The notes beneath the pieces were generated by a model. It was not told the origin of the DNA, did not search any database, and worked only from the letters and a program-made list of their open reading frames with translations. A stretch of DNA of 64,000 nt from Pseudomonadota bacterium (GTDB taxonomy: Bacteria; Pseudomonadota; Gammaproteobacteria; Burkholderiales; Methylophilaceae), in assembly GCA_029556915.1 (NCBI GenBank), contig JAKQIT010000165.1:58715-122714 (forward strand). Direction: 5' to 3'. Both the position numbers and the translations under genes were made by a program. This document shows, piece after piece, positions 15,926 through 25,502 of this stretch (positions are counted from its first letter, which is position 1; the number at the start of each line of letters is the position of its first letter).

Positions 15926-18043
15926 CTACCAACGTCCTTCTAAGGTCACCATCAAACTACGTTTTCCGTCATCGTCGGAAACTAATTGCCAGTCATTTAA
16001 ACCTTGGGTAAACGTGTTTTGTTTGTGTATGTCTGCCGCCAATAAATTACGCCCAGACAAACGCAGATTATAAGTAGGCGATAATTTATACAGCCAATAA
16101 GCATCTAGCGTGGTGATGGATTCACTAAAGCTACTTTGCTCGTTTGGAATATCCGTTTCACTGCGCCCCGAAATTTGTGCCGAAATACCGTAACTGGCAT
16201 TTAACTTAGGTAAACTTTGGTCTAGCCCCATGCTCAGTACATAGCGCGGCGTATCGCGTGCCATGCGCTTTATACCTAAACGCTCATCATCCACACGCCC
16301 ATATGGCAAAGTGAGGTGTGACTTTAACGTCGCCCCCTGCCAACCAAAATTGTCCATGCGCACTTTAGCATCGAGCTCCAAGCCATAATGCAATGCATCG
16401 CCTTCGTTATAAGGCCTGTCGACCCAGCGCACACCTTCTTGTTGCACACGTCGCTCAATAAAATCACTGGTAGCACGCGCATAAACATTGACCCCCAGCA
16501 CACCTGCTTTTTGCGGCAGATAATGCTCTAGCGCCGCTTCAAAATTCACATTGCGTTCAGGACGCAAATTAGCATTACCGCGCTTATCGGCCTCGGCGGG
16601 GTTGTTTTCAGCCACGCTACGCGTGGTGGCGTTACTAATTTCATCCAATTTTGGCATTTTCATGCCCGCCCCTAATGAGCTTCGTAGCACCCACTGATCA
16701 TTTGGTTGCCAGCGCGCGGCAATTGAGGGCAATAAACCAACCCGTTGTTGCGAAACATCCTCAGCCGCTATCGTCATATTTTCTAAACGTAAGCCAGTGG
16801 TAAGGGTAAAGGTGTCTATCGGCGTCCAGTCATCTTGCACCCATAAAATTCCATCGCGCGATGACGCACGGTGACTGCCTGTGGCAGCAAAACCACCGCC
16901 AAATAATTGGCTATCTTCACGCCGATTTTTTACAAATTCCGCACCCGTAGAAAGTAAATGATTGCCAAATGTTTTATCAACTCGCGCTGCGGTGTTGAAC
17001 TCTTTATTGGTCGTGCGCGTACTTTCTTTAAAAGAGGTCAGCACGTTGGCCGCATCGTAAACATCACGCGTGACATCAGACTGATTACGACCATCATTAA
17101 ACGCTAGGCGCCCAGATAACTTGGCATTATTGACATGCTTTTCACCTTCTATCCGCAAACGCCACATGCGATGCGTGCTAGATTCACGCGAATCTCGTTC
17201 ACCAATATCAGTTAACCCTAAACCAGCTGCTGGGTTAGTGTATTCTGTAATGTTAGTTCGGCTTTTATTATTGCTGGGGCCATAAAAATACATTGGCGAA
17301 ACTGTTAAGCTGTCACGCTCACTTCTCCAAGTAAAGCGCGGTGAGAAAGCGTAATGACCCATTTTAGAAGTACCGCTGGTTTGCTCGTTTTGCCAAAAAG
17401 TATTCACCCCACTTGTACTGTAACGCCGCTCCATATTTGAATCTACAGGTGAATGATGCAAATTGAACGAAATTGGTAAACTCCATGAAAAATTGTTTGA
17501 GCCACCATTTTCTGTCCAAGAAAACTGTGCATTCGGCTCGTCATCACGCACGCCTAAGCCTAATTTAAAGTCTGTAGATCGCTTAGATAGTGCTTTTTTA
17601 AGCACTAAATTAACTGTTAACACAGATGCACCACCATATTCAGCAGATGCACCTCGCAAAATCTCCACGCGCTCTAACTGCTCAGCGGGCAAACGAAACA
17701 ATGCACCCCCTGCACCACCTACTTGTCGTTCACCATCAATTAAAATTTGTACTGAATCGCGCGACATCCCACGCGCACGATGCCCACCGCCTTTTACTTC
17801 CACGCCGGGCAATTTACCTAACACTTCACCAACAGTTTGCACGCCTAAACTTTCAATCTCTTTTCTGTCAACAATGACCTTCTGCGTGGCAGCATCACTA
17901 CGCGCTGAAACATCATCTTGTTGACCTGTGATTTTGATTGTTTCCAACTCAATGGCTTCTTCAGCTTGAGCGGCATTGGCGGAAAACATAATGAGCCAAA
18001 TGGGTAACAGTTCCAAATATTGTTTCAACCACATTTTTTTCAA
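15926..18043 (-). CDS. TonB-dependent outer-membrane receptor (siderophore type)
   Basis: A 705-residue receptor. The signal peptide is about residues 1-27 (PIWLIMFSANAAQA). A plug domain follows at about 55-165 (VGEVLGKLPGVEVKGGGHRA, LIDGERQV, LERVEILRGASAEYGGASV), then a beta-barrel ending in the terminal aromatic MVTLEGRW. A TonB-box-like ELETIKITGQ follows the signal. It is the third gene of the operon receptor - PepSY protein - receptor, 10 bases after the PepSY gene. The ligand cannot be told from sequence; a ferric siderophore is likely given the adjacent Fur-controlled tonB operon. Confidence 0.9.
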   Translation of the reverse strand: MKKMWLKQYLELLPIWLIMFSANAAQAEEAIELETIKITGQQDDVSARSDAATQKVIVDRKEIESLGVQTVGEVLGKLPGVEVKGGGHRARGMSRDSVQILIDGERQVGGAGGALFRLPAEQLERVEILRGASAEYGGASVLTVNLVLKKALSKRSTDFKLGLGVRDDEPNAQFSWTENGGSNNFSWSLPISFNLHHSPVDSNMERRYSTSGVNTFWQNEQTSGTSKMGHYAFSPRFTWRSERDSLTVSPMYFYGPSNNKSRTNITEYTNPAAGLGLTDIGERDSRESSTHRMWRLRIEGEKHVNNAKLSGRLAFNDGRNQSDVTRDVYDAANVLTSFKESTRTTNKEFNTAARVDKTFGNHLLSTGAEFVKNRREDSQLFGGGFAATGSHRASSRDGILWVQDDWTPIDTFTLTTGLRLENMTIAAEDVSQQRVGLLPSIAARWQPNDQWVLRSSLGAGMKMPKLDEISNATTRSVAENNPAEADKRGNANLRPERNVNFEAALEHYLPQKAGVLGVNVYARATSDFIERRVQQEGVRWVDRPYNEGDALHYGLELDAKVRMDNFGWQGATLKSHLTLPYGRVDDERLGIKRMARDTPRYVLSMGLDQSLPKLNASYGISAQISGRSETDIPNEQSSFSESITTLDAYWLYKLSPTYNLRLSGRNLLAADIHKQNTFTQGLNDWQLVSDDDGKRSLMVTLEGRW

Positions 18044-18053
18044 ACACTGCCAC

Positions 18054-19415
18054 CTAACTTAACCCTAGAAAACTTCTAGCAGAACGAATATGGCGCAACA
18101 CATAGCGCTCCATAAGCAACACCGCTATCAGTGAAATACCCAAAAACGGCAACAAAATTCCAAGCAATAAAATGAGTGAAATTAAGACTTGCGAATATCG
18201 GGTTGGTTCACCCAATTGTTTTCGGCTAGCAGGTGCACCTAGCGTGCTAGGGGTTCGTCTACGCCACCATAAAATCACACCACTCACAGAGATTAGTACC
18301 AAGCCTAACGCGGTGAGTAGTCCTAATAATTGGTTAAACCAGCCGAATAATTGCCCTTCATGTATGGCTATGCCATAGCCAATAATACGGTCTAATAGCG
18401 GTCTATCCGCAAAGTTTTTTCTTGATTTTATATTACCTGTGCTGGCATCAAGTACCATATCAACCCGCAAGGGGCGATTTTGCGCTTTAGATTTGGCTGT
18501 CCAATCAGGCATTTTTTTTGAAGGTGGGTAAATAAGGACAGGATAAGCTAAATTTAAAGGCTGAACAGTACCTACTAAACGGTCAATAGCACTATAATCA
18601 AACATCATAATATCCTCGTGATGATGGTGATTGTGATGTGCATGTTCGTCATCTGCGGCTGTTTTTCTTTGCGGGCGTCCAACCGCCCAGTCTTGCTGTA
18701 CTTCTTTACCTGCACTTAAACTACGCACTTCTTTAAGCAAACCACCCCAAGATTTTGCCCACGGCAAGCCAGATAAAAGTAAAAATAAAGTGAAAAATGC
18801 AATCCAAAAACCAGTTACCGCATGACAATCACGCCAAAATACCCGCTGGCTTCCACTTCTTAAGCGAGGATAAACAATGCCTGCCATACTTTTGCCATTA
18901 TTTGGCCACCATAAATACACGCCTGTAAGTAACATTACTATTGCCCATGAGGCCGCCAACTCAACAAGGTAAGAACCCCAATTGCCGATTAGTAAATTGC
19001 CATGAAACTCGTGCATGACTTGCATTAGCCTGTCATCCTCACGCGCAATATTTAAAATTTGCAAAGTTTGCGGATGTACATATACACGTGTTAAATTTTC
19101 TTTTTTACCGACCAATATTTGCACTGCTGAATGCGGCGTCTCAGGCAATTGATACGCACTAAACTCAGCAGTTGGCATGGCTGCCAAAGCCGCATTCACT
19201 TGAGCAAGGGCAGTTTGCGGCGCACCTGTAAAAGTTAATTGTGTGTAAGGCGCATCTAATGCTGCTGTGACTTGCGGTTTAAATAGATATACGCCGCCCG
19301 TAATGGCAAGCACCAATACAAACGGGATGCAAAATAAACCTGCATAAAAATGCCAACGCCAAATGGTGTTGTAAGCAGGCCATTGGCGATGGGGCGTTTG
19401 TTTTTCTAATGCCAT
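18054..19415 (-). CDS. PepSY-associated membrane protein (iron-regulated reductase-like)
   Basis: A 453-residue inner-membrane protein with four or five helices: the first in IWRWHFYAGLFCIPFVLVLA, later ones in WAIVMLLTGVYLWWPN, IAFFTLFLLLSGLPWA, LLGLLTALGLVLISVSGVIL and a final pair near 410-440. PepSY repeats are visible around 60-110 and 320-350. Conserved His in HEFHGNLL, HAVTGFWIAF and IAIHEGQLFGWF suggest haem or metal binding. An unusual His-rich loop lies near 255-268 (HAHHNHHHHEDIMM). Relatives (PiuB/FpvG type) reduce or handle iron from siderophores after uptake. It sits between two TonB receptor genes in one operon. Confidence 0.85.
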   Translation of the reverse strand: MALEKQTPHRQWPAYNTIWRWHFYAGLFCIPFVLVLAITGGVYLFKPQVTAALDAPYTQLTFTGAPQTALAQVNAALAAMPTAEFSAYQLPETPHSAVQILVGKKENLTRVYVHPQTLQILNIAREDDRLMQVMHEFHGNLLIGNWGSYLVELAASWAIVMLLTGVYLWWPNNGKSMAGIVYPRLRSGSQRVFWRDCHAVTGFWIAFFTLFLLLSGLPWAKSWGGLLKEVRSLSAGKEVQQDWAVGRPQRKTAADDEHAHHNHHHHEDIMMFDYSAIDRLVGTVQPLNLAYPVLIYPPSKKMPDWTAKSKAQNRPLRVDMVLDASTGNIKSRKNFADRPLLDRIIGYGIAIHEGQLFGWFNQLLGLLTALGLVLISVSGVILWWRRRTPSTLGAPASRKQLGEPTRYSQVLISLILLLGILLPFLGISLIAVLLMERYVLRHIRSARSFLGLS

Positions 19416-19454
19416 TAAGTAAAATTTCTAAAAAATGTGCTACTGATAATCAAT

Positions 19455-21902
19455 CTAGTAATCGAAGCTAGCACCTGCAAAGAATGTGCGTTGTGAGTAG
19501 GGGTACAAAGTATAATATTTTTCATTGGTAATATTATCAATACCCAAAGAAGCTGACCAGCGGTCGGCAAATTGATACCGCATTTTTGCATCAAATACGC
19601 TGAAACTACTGCGTCCACCGTAAGTATTCGGGTGCGAGTCAGGGTATTGTTGTGTTGCTGGGTTAATCAAACCACTATGTTGCCTACCACTATAACGCCA
19701 ACCTAAGCTATAAGAAAGCTTGTCTGTCGCATGGTAAGTGCCCAACAACGTTGCGCGCCAGATAGGAATAAGCGGCAACTGCGAACCTTCTAGCCTTGGG
19801 TCTGCATCATCCTTGACTATACGCGTATGAATATAAGCCACGCTACCAGAAATATCTAAACCGTTAATGAACATATCATTTGACTGCAATGCTGTTTCTA
19901 ATCCATAGGTACGGACTTTATCGATATTCTGAACACTACTGATGCTGTAGCCTGGTAATGTTGTAATATCGCTTTGCGAAACAAGCGCATCTCTTTTTTC
20001 TTCACCAAACAATGAAGTGCGCCACGTGCCATTTTGCAACAAACGCTCTACCACGAACTCCCAAGCATCGCCAATTTCAGGTTTAAGGTTTGGGTTATTG
20101 GTCAGTGCCACATTGTACGGCGCAGGAAATGCTGCAATTTCAGCCGCTGTTGGCGTGCCACCACCAACTTTAGTAATACCTACATTTTTAAATAACTCCC
20201 CTACTGTTGGAAAGCGTACACCGCGACCGTAAGAGCCTTTTAGCATCCATTCATCTGTAGCTTGAAATGAAATGGAAGCTTTAGGCGAAAATTTATATAG
20301 CGTTTTGTCTTGATAGCTTACATTTTTACCATTTGCGTAGTTACTGCCGTTGGTCGCTTCCCAACGCTCTTCACGACCACCCAGCACCAATTTCAACTCA
20401 GGGGTTAGTTGCCAAGCATCTTGAACATAAATAGCATCTGTTGATGTCTCACCTCTTGAACGGGTATTTAACACGCCAGCATCACTATCTTTCCAGTTTC
20501 CAGCACCTAATTTGTATTGATCAGATTTTAGCTTATATGTATCTGAGTGAAACCCAAAACTCAATTGATGCGCACTTTTTAAATCTCCGCCTAGGCGAAA
20601 CTCACCCCTCAAATCAAGATTATGCCAGCCAGTATCATCGCCATAGGTAATCGTGCCTGCTGTAGCAGCGCCACCAGCAGTTGTACCAAAATTACCAGAT
20701 GACTGCCTCACAACATCTTTATTTTGGTTAAAGTAGCTAGCATTCAACGACCAATCCCAAGTTTTACCTGTATCCGTTTTTAAAGATAAGCCGTGCATGT
20801 GATACAGGCTTTCACCATGACTAACATAGGGAGCAGTGACCGAGTAATCTTTACCATCAATACGTACATATCTATATGGGCCTGCGGTTGTACTAGTGCC
20901 GTAAATTTTGTTGCCAGCGGCATCTTTTAAGTAAGTGTCACTTTTTTTGTCAGAGTCGTTTTGCCAAATATTAAAAGTATAGGTGCCATGTAATGTGGGA
21001 GTAAAATCATATCCTAGCTTAAGGGTTACGTCATCTTTTACCGTGTGGTCGGCACTAATTTCTGCGGTAGTCACTCTTTGTTTTCCGTCTATGCCTCTAT
21101 CATAGTGCGCACCCGTCACTATCGTAAACTGCCCAGCCGCCGCAGCCGCACCGGTTTTAGCACTTGCTGGGGTGTAATCTGTTGGGTGGGCATGGTTATC
21201 TAGGTGATCTGCACTTAACCAAAATGAAAAATCACCTACTTTGTTGCCAATCTCTCCAGCACCGTGCACACCCGTATAATTTTTATCCGTGCCATATAGC
21301 TCGTAATTTTGCGTAAAAGCATTTAATTTTGCCCGCGCCATAAATTGATCAGGCATGTGCGTTGTCATCAACACCACGCCGCCAATTGAGTTGCCTGGAT
21401 AGAGTGCAGAAAAAGGGCCATACAACACATCAACACGGTCAATAGCACTTTGCGAAACCATGCCCCAACGCGGACCTGGGCAACAACTGTTATTGAGTAA
21501 ACTTGAGAGTAAAAGGCCATCGGCATAAACAATGGTGTCTGCACTAGAATTAACACCGTAGCTACGAATCGCTAAACCACCATTCACGTCACCAATAAAG
21601 CGCTCACGTACATGCACGCTCGGCAAATACAACAATGCACTTGCAGATGAAACCGAATTAACACTTTCAGCGATTTTTTTTGCAGTGATGCCCTCGGTCG
21701 TGGTTGGCGTGTGGGCTGGCACTGCAGGCAACTCAACCGATTTTGCGCGGATTTGCACAGGTTTTAACTCGGTTTCAGTGGGTTCTTCTACACGAGCTTC
21801 CACTTGTTCAGGCGCATATTCTTGTACAGTCTCCTCCGCCATTAACATGCCACTATGACAAACTAAATAGACTGCGAATGCTATTTTTTTCATATTCTTC
21901 AT
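19455..21902 (-). CDS. TonB-dependent outer-membrane receptor
   Basis: An 815-residue receptor with signal peptide (KIAFAVYLVCHSGMLMAEE), a Glu/Val/Pro linker, a plug domain at about 65-190 (SALLYLPSVHVRERFIGDVN, IRSYGVNSSADTIVYADGLL, IDRVDVLYGPFSALYPGNS) and a beta-barrel ending in AGASFDY. A paired Cys (NNSCCPGPRWGM) in the plug is unusual. It is the first gene of the three-gene operon and is divergent from regB; the RegA-type boxes between them could control it too. Cargo is unknown: the plug Cys pair and the His-rich PepSY partner would fit a metal complex, but that is speculation. Confidence 0.9.
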   Translation of the reverse strand: MKNMKKIAFAVYLVCHSGMLMAEETVQEYAPEQVEARVEEPTETELKPVQIRAKSVELPAVPAHTPTTTEGITAKKIAESVNSVSSASALLYLPSVHVRERFIGDVNGGLAIRSYGVNSSADTIVYADGLLLSSLLNNSCCPGPRWGMVSQSAIDRVDVLYGPFSALYPGNSIGGVVLMTTHMPDQFMARAKLNAFTQNYELYGTDKNYTGVHGAGEIGNKVGDFSFWLSADHLDNHAHPTDYTPASAKTGAAAAAGQFTIVTGAHYDRGIDGKQRVTTAEISADHTVKDDVTLKLGYDFTPTLHGTYTFNIWQNDSDKKSDTYLKDAAGNKIYGTSTTAGPYRYVRIDGKDYSVTAPYVSHGESLYHMHGLSLKTDTGKTWDWSLNASYFNQNKDVVRQSSGNFGTTAGGAATAGTITYGDDTGWHNLDLRGEFRLGGDLKSAHQLSFGFHSDTYKLKSDQYKLGAGNWKDSDAGVLNTRSRGETSTDAIYVQDAWQLTPELKLVLGGREERWEATNGSNYANGKNVSYQDKTLYKFSPKASISFQATDEWMLKGSYGRGVRFPTVGELFKNVGITKVGGGTPTAAEIAAFPAPYNVALTNNPNLKPEIGDAWEFVVERLLQNGTWRTSLFGEEKRDALVSQSDITTLPGYSISSVQNIDKVRTYGLETALQSNDMFINGLDISGSVAYIHTRIVKDDADPRLEGSQLPLIPIWRATLLGTYHATDKLSYSLGWRYSGRQHSGLINPATQQYPDSHPNTYGGRSSFSVFDAKMRYQFADRWSASLGIDNITNEKYYTLYPYSQRTFFAGASFDY

Positions 21903-21968
21903 CCCTATTATTTGAGTGCTTATTTTTTTAATGGCATGATTGTAGTGATAAAAAGATTTGAACGGAAT

Positions 21969-21998
21969 GTGACACGTTGTCGCGCGACAATTTGTCGC
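21969..21998 (+). promoter_or_regulatory. Two abutting RegA/PrrA-type binding boxes
   Basis: GTGACACGTTGTCGC (21969-21983) is followed without a gap by GCGACAATTTGTCGC (21984-21998). Both fit G(C/T)GAC-N5-GTCGC, the RegA/PrrA/RegR pattern, and together they make two 15-bp direct repeats; the overlap TTGTCGCGCGACAA is a perfect palindrome. They lie 73 bases before regB and 67 bases before the divergent receptor operon. Confidence 0.7.
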
Positions 21999-22070
21999 AG
22001 GGCAATATTTTTAGTAAAGCCTTATAATGATGCTTGGGTTGTTTTTCGTTAAAAAATTATTTTGCTAACC

Positions 22071-23348
22071 ATGTCAAATCAACTATCAAGTGCAAATCGC
22101 CAAAACATGCAGCGTTTAATCATGCTGCGTGGCGTGGTGATGCTTTGTCTGATATTAGTCATGTTCGGCCTGAGCGTTGCAAATATTCCGCTGAATTTAT
22201 TTCCACTGTCGCTGAGCATTGTGTTATTAGGCTTATTTAGCATGGTGGCATGGTGGCGTTTGTACGGCACTAATCAGCCATCACAGCTTGAAATACTTTT
22301 GCAGTTAGTCGCAGACATTGGCGTTTTTGCCTTGATTTTTTATTTTAGTGGCGGTTACAGCAACCCTTTTATTTGGATGTTTCTGTTGCCCATTACCGTG
22401 GCTGCTGTAGCGTTGCGTGCGACTTATACGTGGTTGGTGGCAGCCCTTAGCATCGCCAGTTATACCTTGCTTATATTTTTTCATAAGCCTCTTTCACACC
22501 TACACATGCACATGAACAACGAAACAAGGCTTGATATTCACCTCGTGGGCATGTGGTTGGGCTTTGTGATTAGTGCCATCATTGTGGCAGTCATTATTGC
22601 GCGCATTGGTCAAAATTTGCGTGATTACGACCAAAAAATGGCGCAAGTCCGTGAAAAAGCGCTTGAAAGTGAACGCATGTTAGCACTTGGCACCCTAGCT
22701 GCCAGCGCTGCTCATGAGTTAGGCACACCGCTTGCCACCATGGCGGTCATTAACAAAGAACTCTCGCAAGAGTTGGCGCAGCAACCTGAAGCACTCGCGC
22801 AGCTCAACATTATGCGTACACAAATTACGCGCTGCAAAGAAATACTATCTTCTATCACTGAAAATGCTGGCAAAACCCGCGCTGATGCTGGACAAGGTCA
22901 ACTGTTGCGTGCATTTTTAAATAGCGCCATACAGCGCTGGCGCGATACTCGTCCTGCCACAGAGTTAGTGGTAAACATGGCAGAAAATGCATATAACCCA
23001 GCCATCTTTTCTGACGTGACGCTCACCCAAGCCTTACTCAATTTGCTGGATAATGCCGCTGATGAATCTCCTGAACGCATCATTTTTGACGCGCATTGGG
23101 ATGAAAAAAAACTCTCACTTCAAATTCGCGATTTTGGCAAAGGCCTCAGCCAAGAAGTTAAACAGCAGCTTGGTAAGCCGTTTTTTAGCTCAAAACTGGC
23201 GGATGAAAAACAAGGGCTGGGCTTGGGCGTTTTTTTAACACAAAGTATTCTCGCACGTTATGATGGCACGCTTAACTTGACAAACCATGCCGATGGTGGC
23301 GTTATCACAACCGTGCTCTTGCCGCTTCATCAACTGAAAGTCACCTAA
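22071..23348 (+). CDS. regB: Redox sensor histidine kinase RegB/PrrB
   Basis: A 425-residue membrane kinase. About six N-terminal helices include the ubiquinone-sensing motif GGYSNPF at residues 94-100. The H-box AAHELGTPLATM has phospho-accepting His215. The redox Cys characteristic of RegB is kept as Cys255 in ITRCKEILSSI. Then come N-box NLLDNAADESP, IRDFGKGLS and GLGLGVFLTQS of the ATPase. RegB senses quinone redox state and controls energy metabolism genes through RegA. I took the ATG at 22071 rather than a TTG three codons earlier. Its stop abuts the regA ATG. Confidence 0.92.
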   Translation: MSNQLSSANRQNMQRLIMLRGVVMLCLILVMFGLSVANIPLNLFPLSLSIVLLGLFSMVAWWRLYGTNQPSQLEILLQLVADIGVFALIFYFSGGYSNPFIWMFLLPITVAAVALRATYTWLVAALSIASYTLLIFFHKPLSHLHMHMNNETRLDIHLVGMWLGFVISAIIVAVIIARIGQNLRDYDQKMAQVREKALESERMLALGTLAASAAHELGTPLATMAVINKELSQELAQQPEALAQLNIMRTQITRCKEILSSITENAGKTRADAGQGQLLRAFLNSAIQRWRDTRPATELVVNMAENAYNPAIFSDVTLTQALLNLLDNAADESPERIIFDAHWDEKKLSLQIRDFGKGLSQEVKQQLGKPFFSSKLADEKQGLGLGVFLTQSILARYDGTLNLTNHADGGVITTVLLPLHQLKVT

Positions 23349-23897
23349 ATGTGCGCAACTACGATTGAAAAACCCAGTCTTTTATTAGTCGATGACGATG
23401 AAGCTTTTTTAAGCGTGCTCGCCCCCGCCATGAAAAAGCGCGGCTTTAGCGTCACCACTGCGCTAAGCGCCGAAAGCGGCTTTGAACTTGCAAAAAATGA
23501 CCCGCCAGAATTTGCTGTGGTCGATTTAAAAATGGGCGGCAATTCTGGCTTGGTATTAGTTCGCCAACTAGCCAGCCTTGGAGCGGGTACGCGCATTGTG
23601 GTGCTCACAGGCTTTGCCAGCATTGCCACGGCGGTTGAGGCCATTAAACTTGGCGCAACTCACTATTTAGCAAAACCGGTAGATGCAGACGAAATTGTGG
23701 CCGCTTTCGGCAAACAAACGGGTGACGCGCATGTTGAATTAGCCAACAATCCCTTAACGATTGACCGCTTAGAGTGGGAACATTTACAGCGTGTGCTAGC
23801 AGAAAACGATGGCAATATTTCAGCTACCGCGCGTAGCCTCAATATGCACCGGCGCACTTTGCAGCGCAAATTAGGCAAAAACCCGATCAATCCTTAA
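23349..23897 (+). CDS. regA: Response regulator RegA/PrrA
   Basis: A 182-residue regulator with receiver domain (LLLVDDDEAFL, phospho-acceptor Asp59 in FAVVDLKMGGNSG, HYLAKPVDADE with the conserved Lys) and a short Fis-type helix-turn-helix (NISATARSLNMHRRTLQRKL) that is nearly invariant in the RegA/PrrA/ActR family. Its start directly abuts the regB stop codon. The helix-turn-helix would recognise the boxes in front of regB, implying autoregulation. Confidence 0.95.
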   Translation: MCATTIEKPSLLLVDDDEAFLSVLAPAMKKRGFSVTTALSAESGFELAKNDPPEFAVVDLKMGGNSGLVLVRQLASLGAGTRIVVLTGFASIATAVEAIKLGATHYLAKPVDADEIVAAFGKQTGDAHVELANNPLTIDRLEWEHLQRVLAENDGNISATARSLNMHRRTLQRKLGKNPINP

Positions 23898-24010
23898 ATT
23901 TTATCCCCTTAAGTTTTATACAATGCTGTGATTGATTTCGCCCTGCCAACTACGCGCATTTAAGTTAAAATACGCGCTTTACACACATAGCAAATTTTAA
24001 GGATTACCAC

Positions 24011-24928
24011 ATGGCTGCAGGCAGTTTACTTGCTCTTTTAGACGACATCGCCACTATTTTAGATGACGTATCGGTGATGACCAAAGTTGCCGCCAAAAAA
24101 ACTGCCGGCGTGCTGGGCGATGATTTAGCGCTCAATGCGCAGCAAGTTTCAGGCGTGAATGCCGAGCGCGAATTGCCCGTGGTGTGGGCAGTGGCTAAAG
24201 GCTCATTTATCAACAAACTCATTTTGGTGCCTGCCGCGCTGGCGATTAGTTACTTTATCCCTTGGCTCATCACCCCGTTGTTAATGGTGGGCGGAGCGTA
24301 TTTATGTTTTGAAGGGGCAGAAAAGCTAGCTCATAAATTTTTACATAGCAAACATGAAGATGCCGCACACGAAAAAGAACTAGCACAAGCCGTGGCCGAC
24401 CCTAATGTTGATTTAGTGGCGCTAGAAAAAGACAAAATCAAAGGTGCGATTCGCACCGACTTTATTTTATCAGCCGAAATTATTGTGATTGCGCTCGGCA
24501 CAGTAGCAACTGCAAGTTTTAGCAAACAAGTGACCGTGGTTTCGCTCATCGCTTTAGTGATGACCATTGGCGTTTACGGCCTAGTGGCTGGCATTGTTAA
24601 GCTCGACGATTTAGGGCTTTACATGATGTTGCGCAAAGGGAAAAGCACATTCAAACAAATCATTCGCAAAGTGGGTAGCTGGTTACTTAACGCCACTCCT
24701 TATTTAATGCGTTTTTTGAGCATTGCTGGCACGGCGGCGATGTTTTTAGTGGGAGGCAGCATTATTGGGCATGGCATTCCTGCGCTGCACCATCTGGCCG
24801 AACCATTGAAAGAAATTTCTTTTGCATTGCCCATGTTATTAGATGCCATAGTTGGGCTTTTGGTAGGTGCAATTTGTGTGGTAATTTTTACTATTATCAG
24901 CAAATTTCTACCTAAAAAACAGCACTAA
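24011..24928 (+). CDS. DUF808 family inner-membrane protein (YedI-like)
   Basis: A 305-residue protein starting [20 protein letters not shown] with the family hallmarks [20 protein letters not shown] and [20 protein letters not shown]. About six membrane helices follow ([55 protein letters not shown]). Length and order match E. coli YedI. The function is unknown. It stands alone and is followed by repeat copy C, which probably ends its transcript. Confidence 0.88.
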   Translation: MAAGSLLALLDDIATILDDVSVMTKVAAKKTAGVLGDDLALNAQQVSGVNAERELPVVWAVAKGSFINKLILVPAALAISYFIPWLITPLLMVGGAYLCFEGAEKLAHKFLHSKHEDAAHEKELAQAVADPNVDLVALEKDKIKGAIRTDFILSAEIIVIALGTVATASFSKQVTVVSLIALVMTIGVYGLVAGIVKLDDLGLYMMLRKGKSTFKQIIRKVGSWLLNATPYLMRFLSIAGTAAMFLVGGSIIGHGIPALHHLAEPLKEISFALPMLLDAIVGLLVGAICVVIFTIISKFLPKKQH

Positions 24929-24971
24929 AATAACAAAAAAAATTGCTTAATTTTAGGCTGATTTAGCACAA

Positions 24972-25037
24972 CATCATTTCACCTCCTCTGCAAGCCAGTC
25001 TGCATGCGGCTTGCAGAGCATCAAAAATCTCTCGGGG
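24972..25037 (+). repeat. 3'-UTR hairpin element, copy C
   Basis: Reads CATCATTTCACC, then arms CCTCTGCAAGCC and GGCTTGCAGAG around a loop with AGTCTGCATGC, then AAAAATCTCTCGGGGGATTT with further T. The last part can fold as AAAATC/GATTTT and end transcription. It starts 43 bases after the DUF808 gene and separates it from the convergent DUF1905 gene. It is one of the best-preserved copies. Confidence 0.85.
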
Positions 25038-25064
25038 GATTTTTTAGCTGAAAAAATAATTTCA

Positions 25065-25382
25065 TTACACGTTAATTTTAAGTGAAATGTGCAATGAATC
25101 GCCGGCGGAAATTTTTTCTTTTTTTCGCACCTCTGCTTTAATCGGCAAAATATAGGCATTGGTTTTTGCATAAGGAAAAATTGAAGTTTCCCAACTGGTT
25201 TTACCAATGGTGACAGTGACCCGCACCATATCCCAACCGCGGCGTTGTCCACGCAAGTTTTTACTAAAAAATTTGATTTCGTCTGATTTATCTTGCGGCA
25301 AAGTAACAAAATGCCAGCACACTTGATTTTCTGCTGTCCAAAGCCAGCATTCACCTGTAAATGCAAAACTTAAGTCAACCAT
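25065..25382 (-). CDS. DUF1905 domain protein
   Basis: A 105-residue protein matching DUF1905 from end to end: LWTAENQVCWHFVTLPQDKS, then DEIKFFSKNLRGQRRGWDMV, RVTVTIGKTSWETSIFPYAK and AYILPIKAEVRKKEKISAGD. Cytoplasmic; molecular function unknown. A longer reading frame in another phase on the same strand overlaps it but has no family resemblance. It converges with the DUF808 gene across repeat C. Confidence 0.85.
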   Translation of the reverse strand: MVDLSFAFTGECWLWTAENQVCWHFVTLPQDKSDEIKFFSKNLRGQRRGWDMVRVTVTIGKTSWETSIFPYAKTNAYILPIKAEVRKKEKISAGDSLHISLKINV

Positions 25383-25414
25383 TTAGCGTAAATTCTCCTA
25401 GATTGAATTTAAAC

Positions 25415-25500
25415 GTGTCAGGCTAGGCGCAAATGCGAAGATCAGTGCGTTTTGTACGGCGAGCCAGAAACAACGATGGTTTGCGAAAGTGAAAATGCAT
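25415..25500. repeat. Long palindromic element family 2, copy 1 (degenerate)
   Basis: The stretch GCGAAGATCAGTGCG, a short spacer, then TACGGCGAGC resembles the core of the copy inside the B12 riboswitch (GCGAAGACAGTACGC, then TACGGCAAGC). GGCGC precedes the core in both. It fills the gap between the DUF1905 gene and the molybdopterin oxidoreductase gene. Terminal inverted repeats are not clear here. Confidence 0.45.
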
Positions 25501-25502
25501 GC

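Noticed and set aside
24974-25366. A 130-codon minus-strand frame overlapping the DUF1905 gene
   Set aside because: No family resemblance and it overlaps repeat C; the 105-residue frame in the other phase fits DUF1905.
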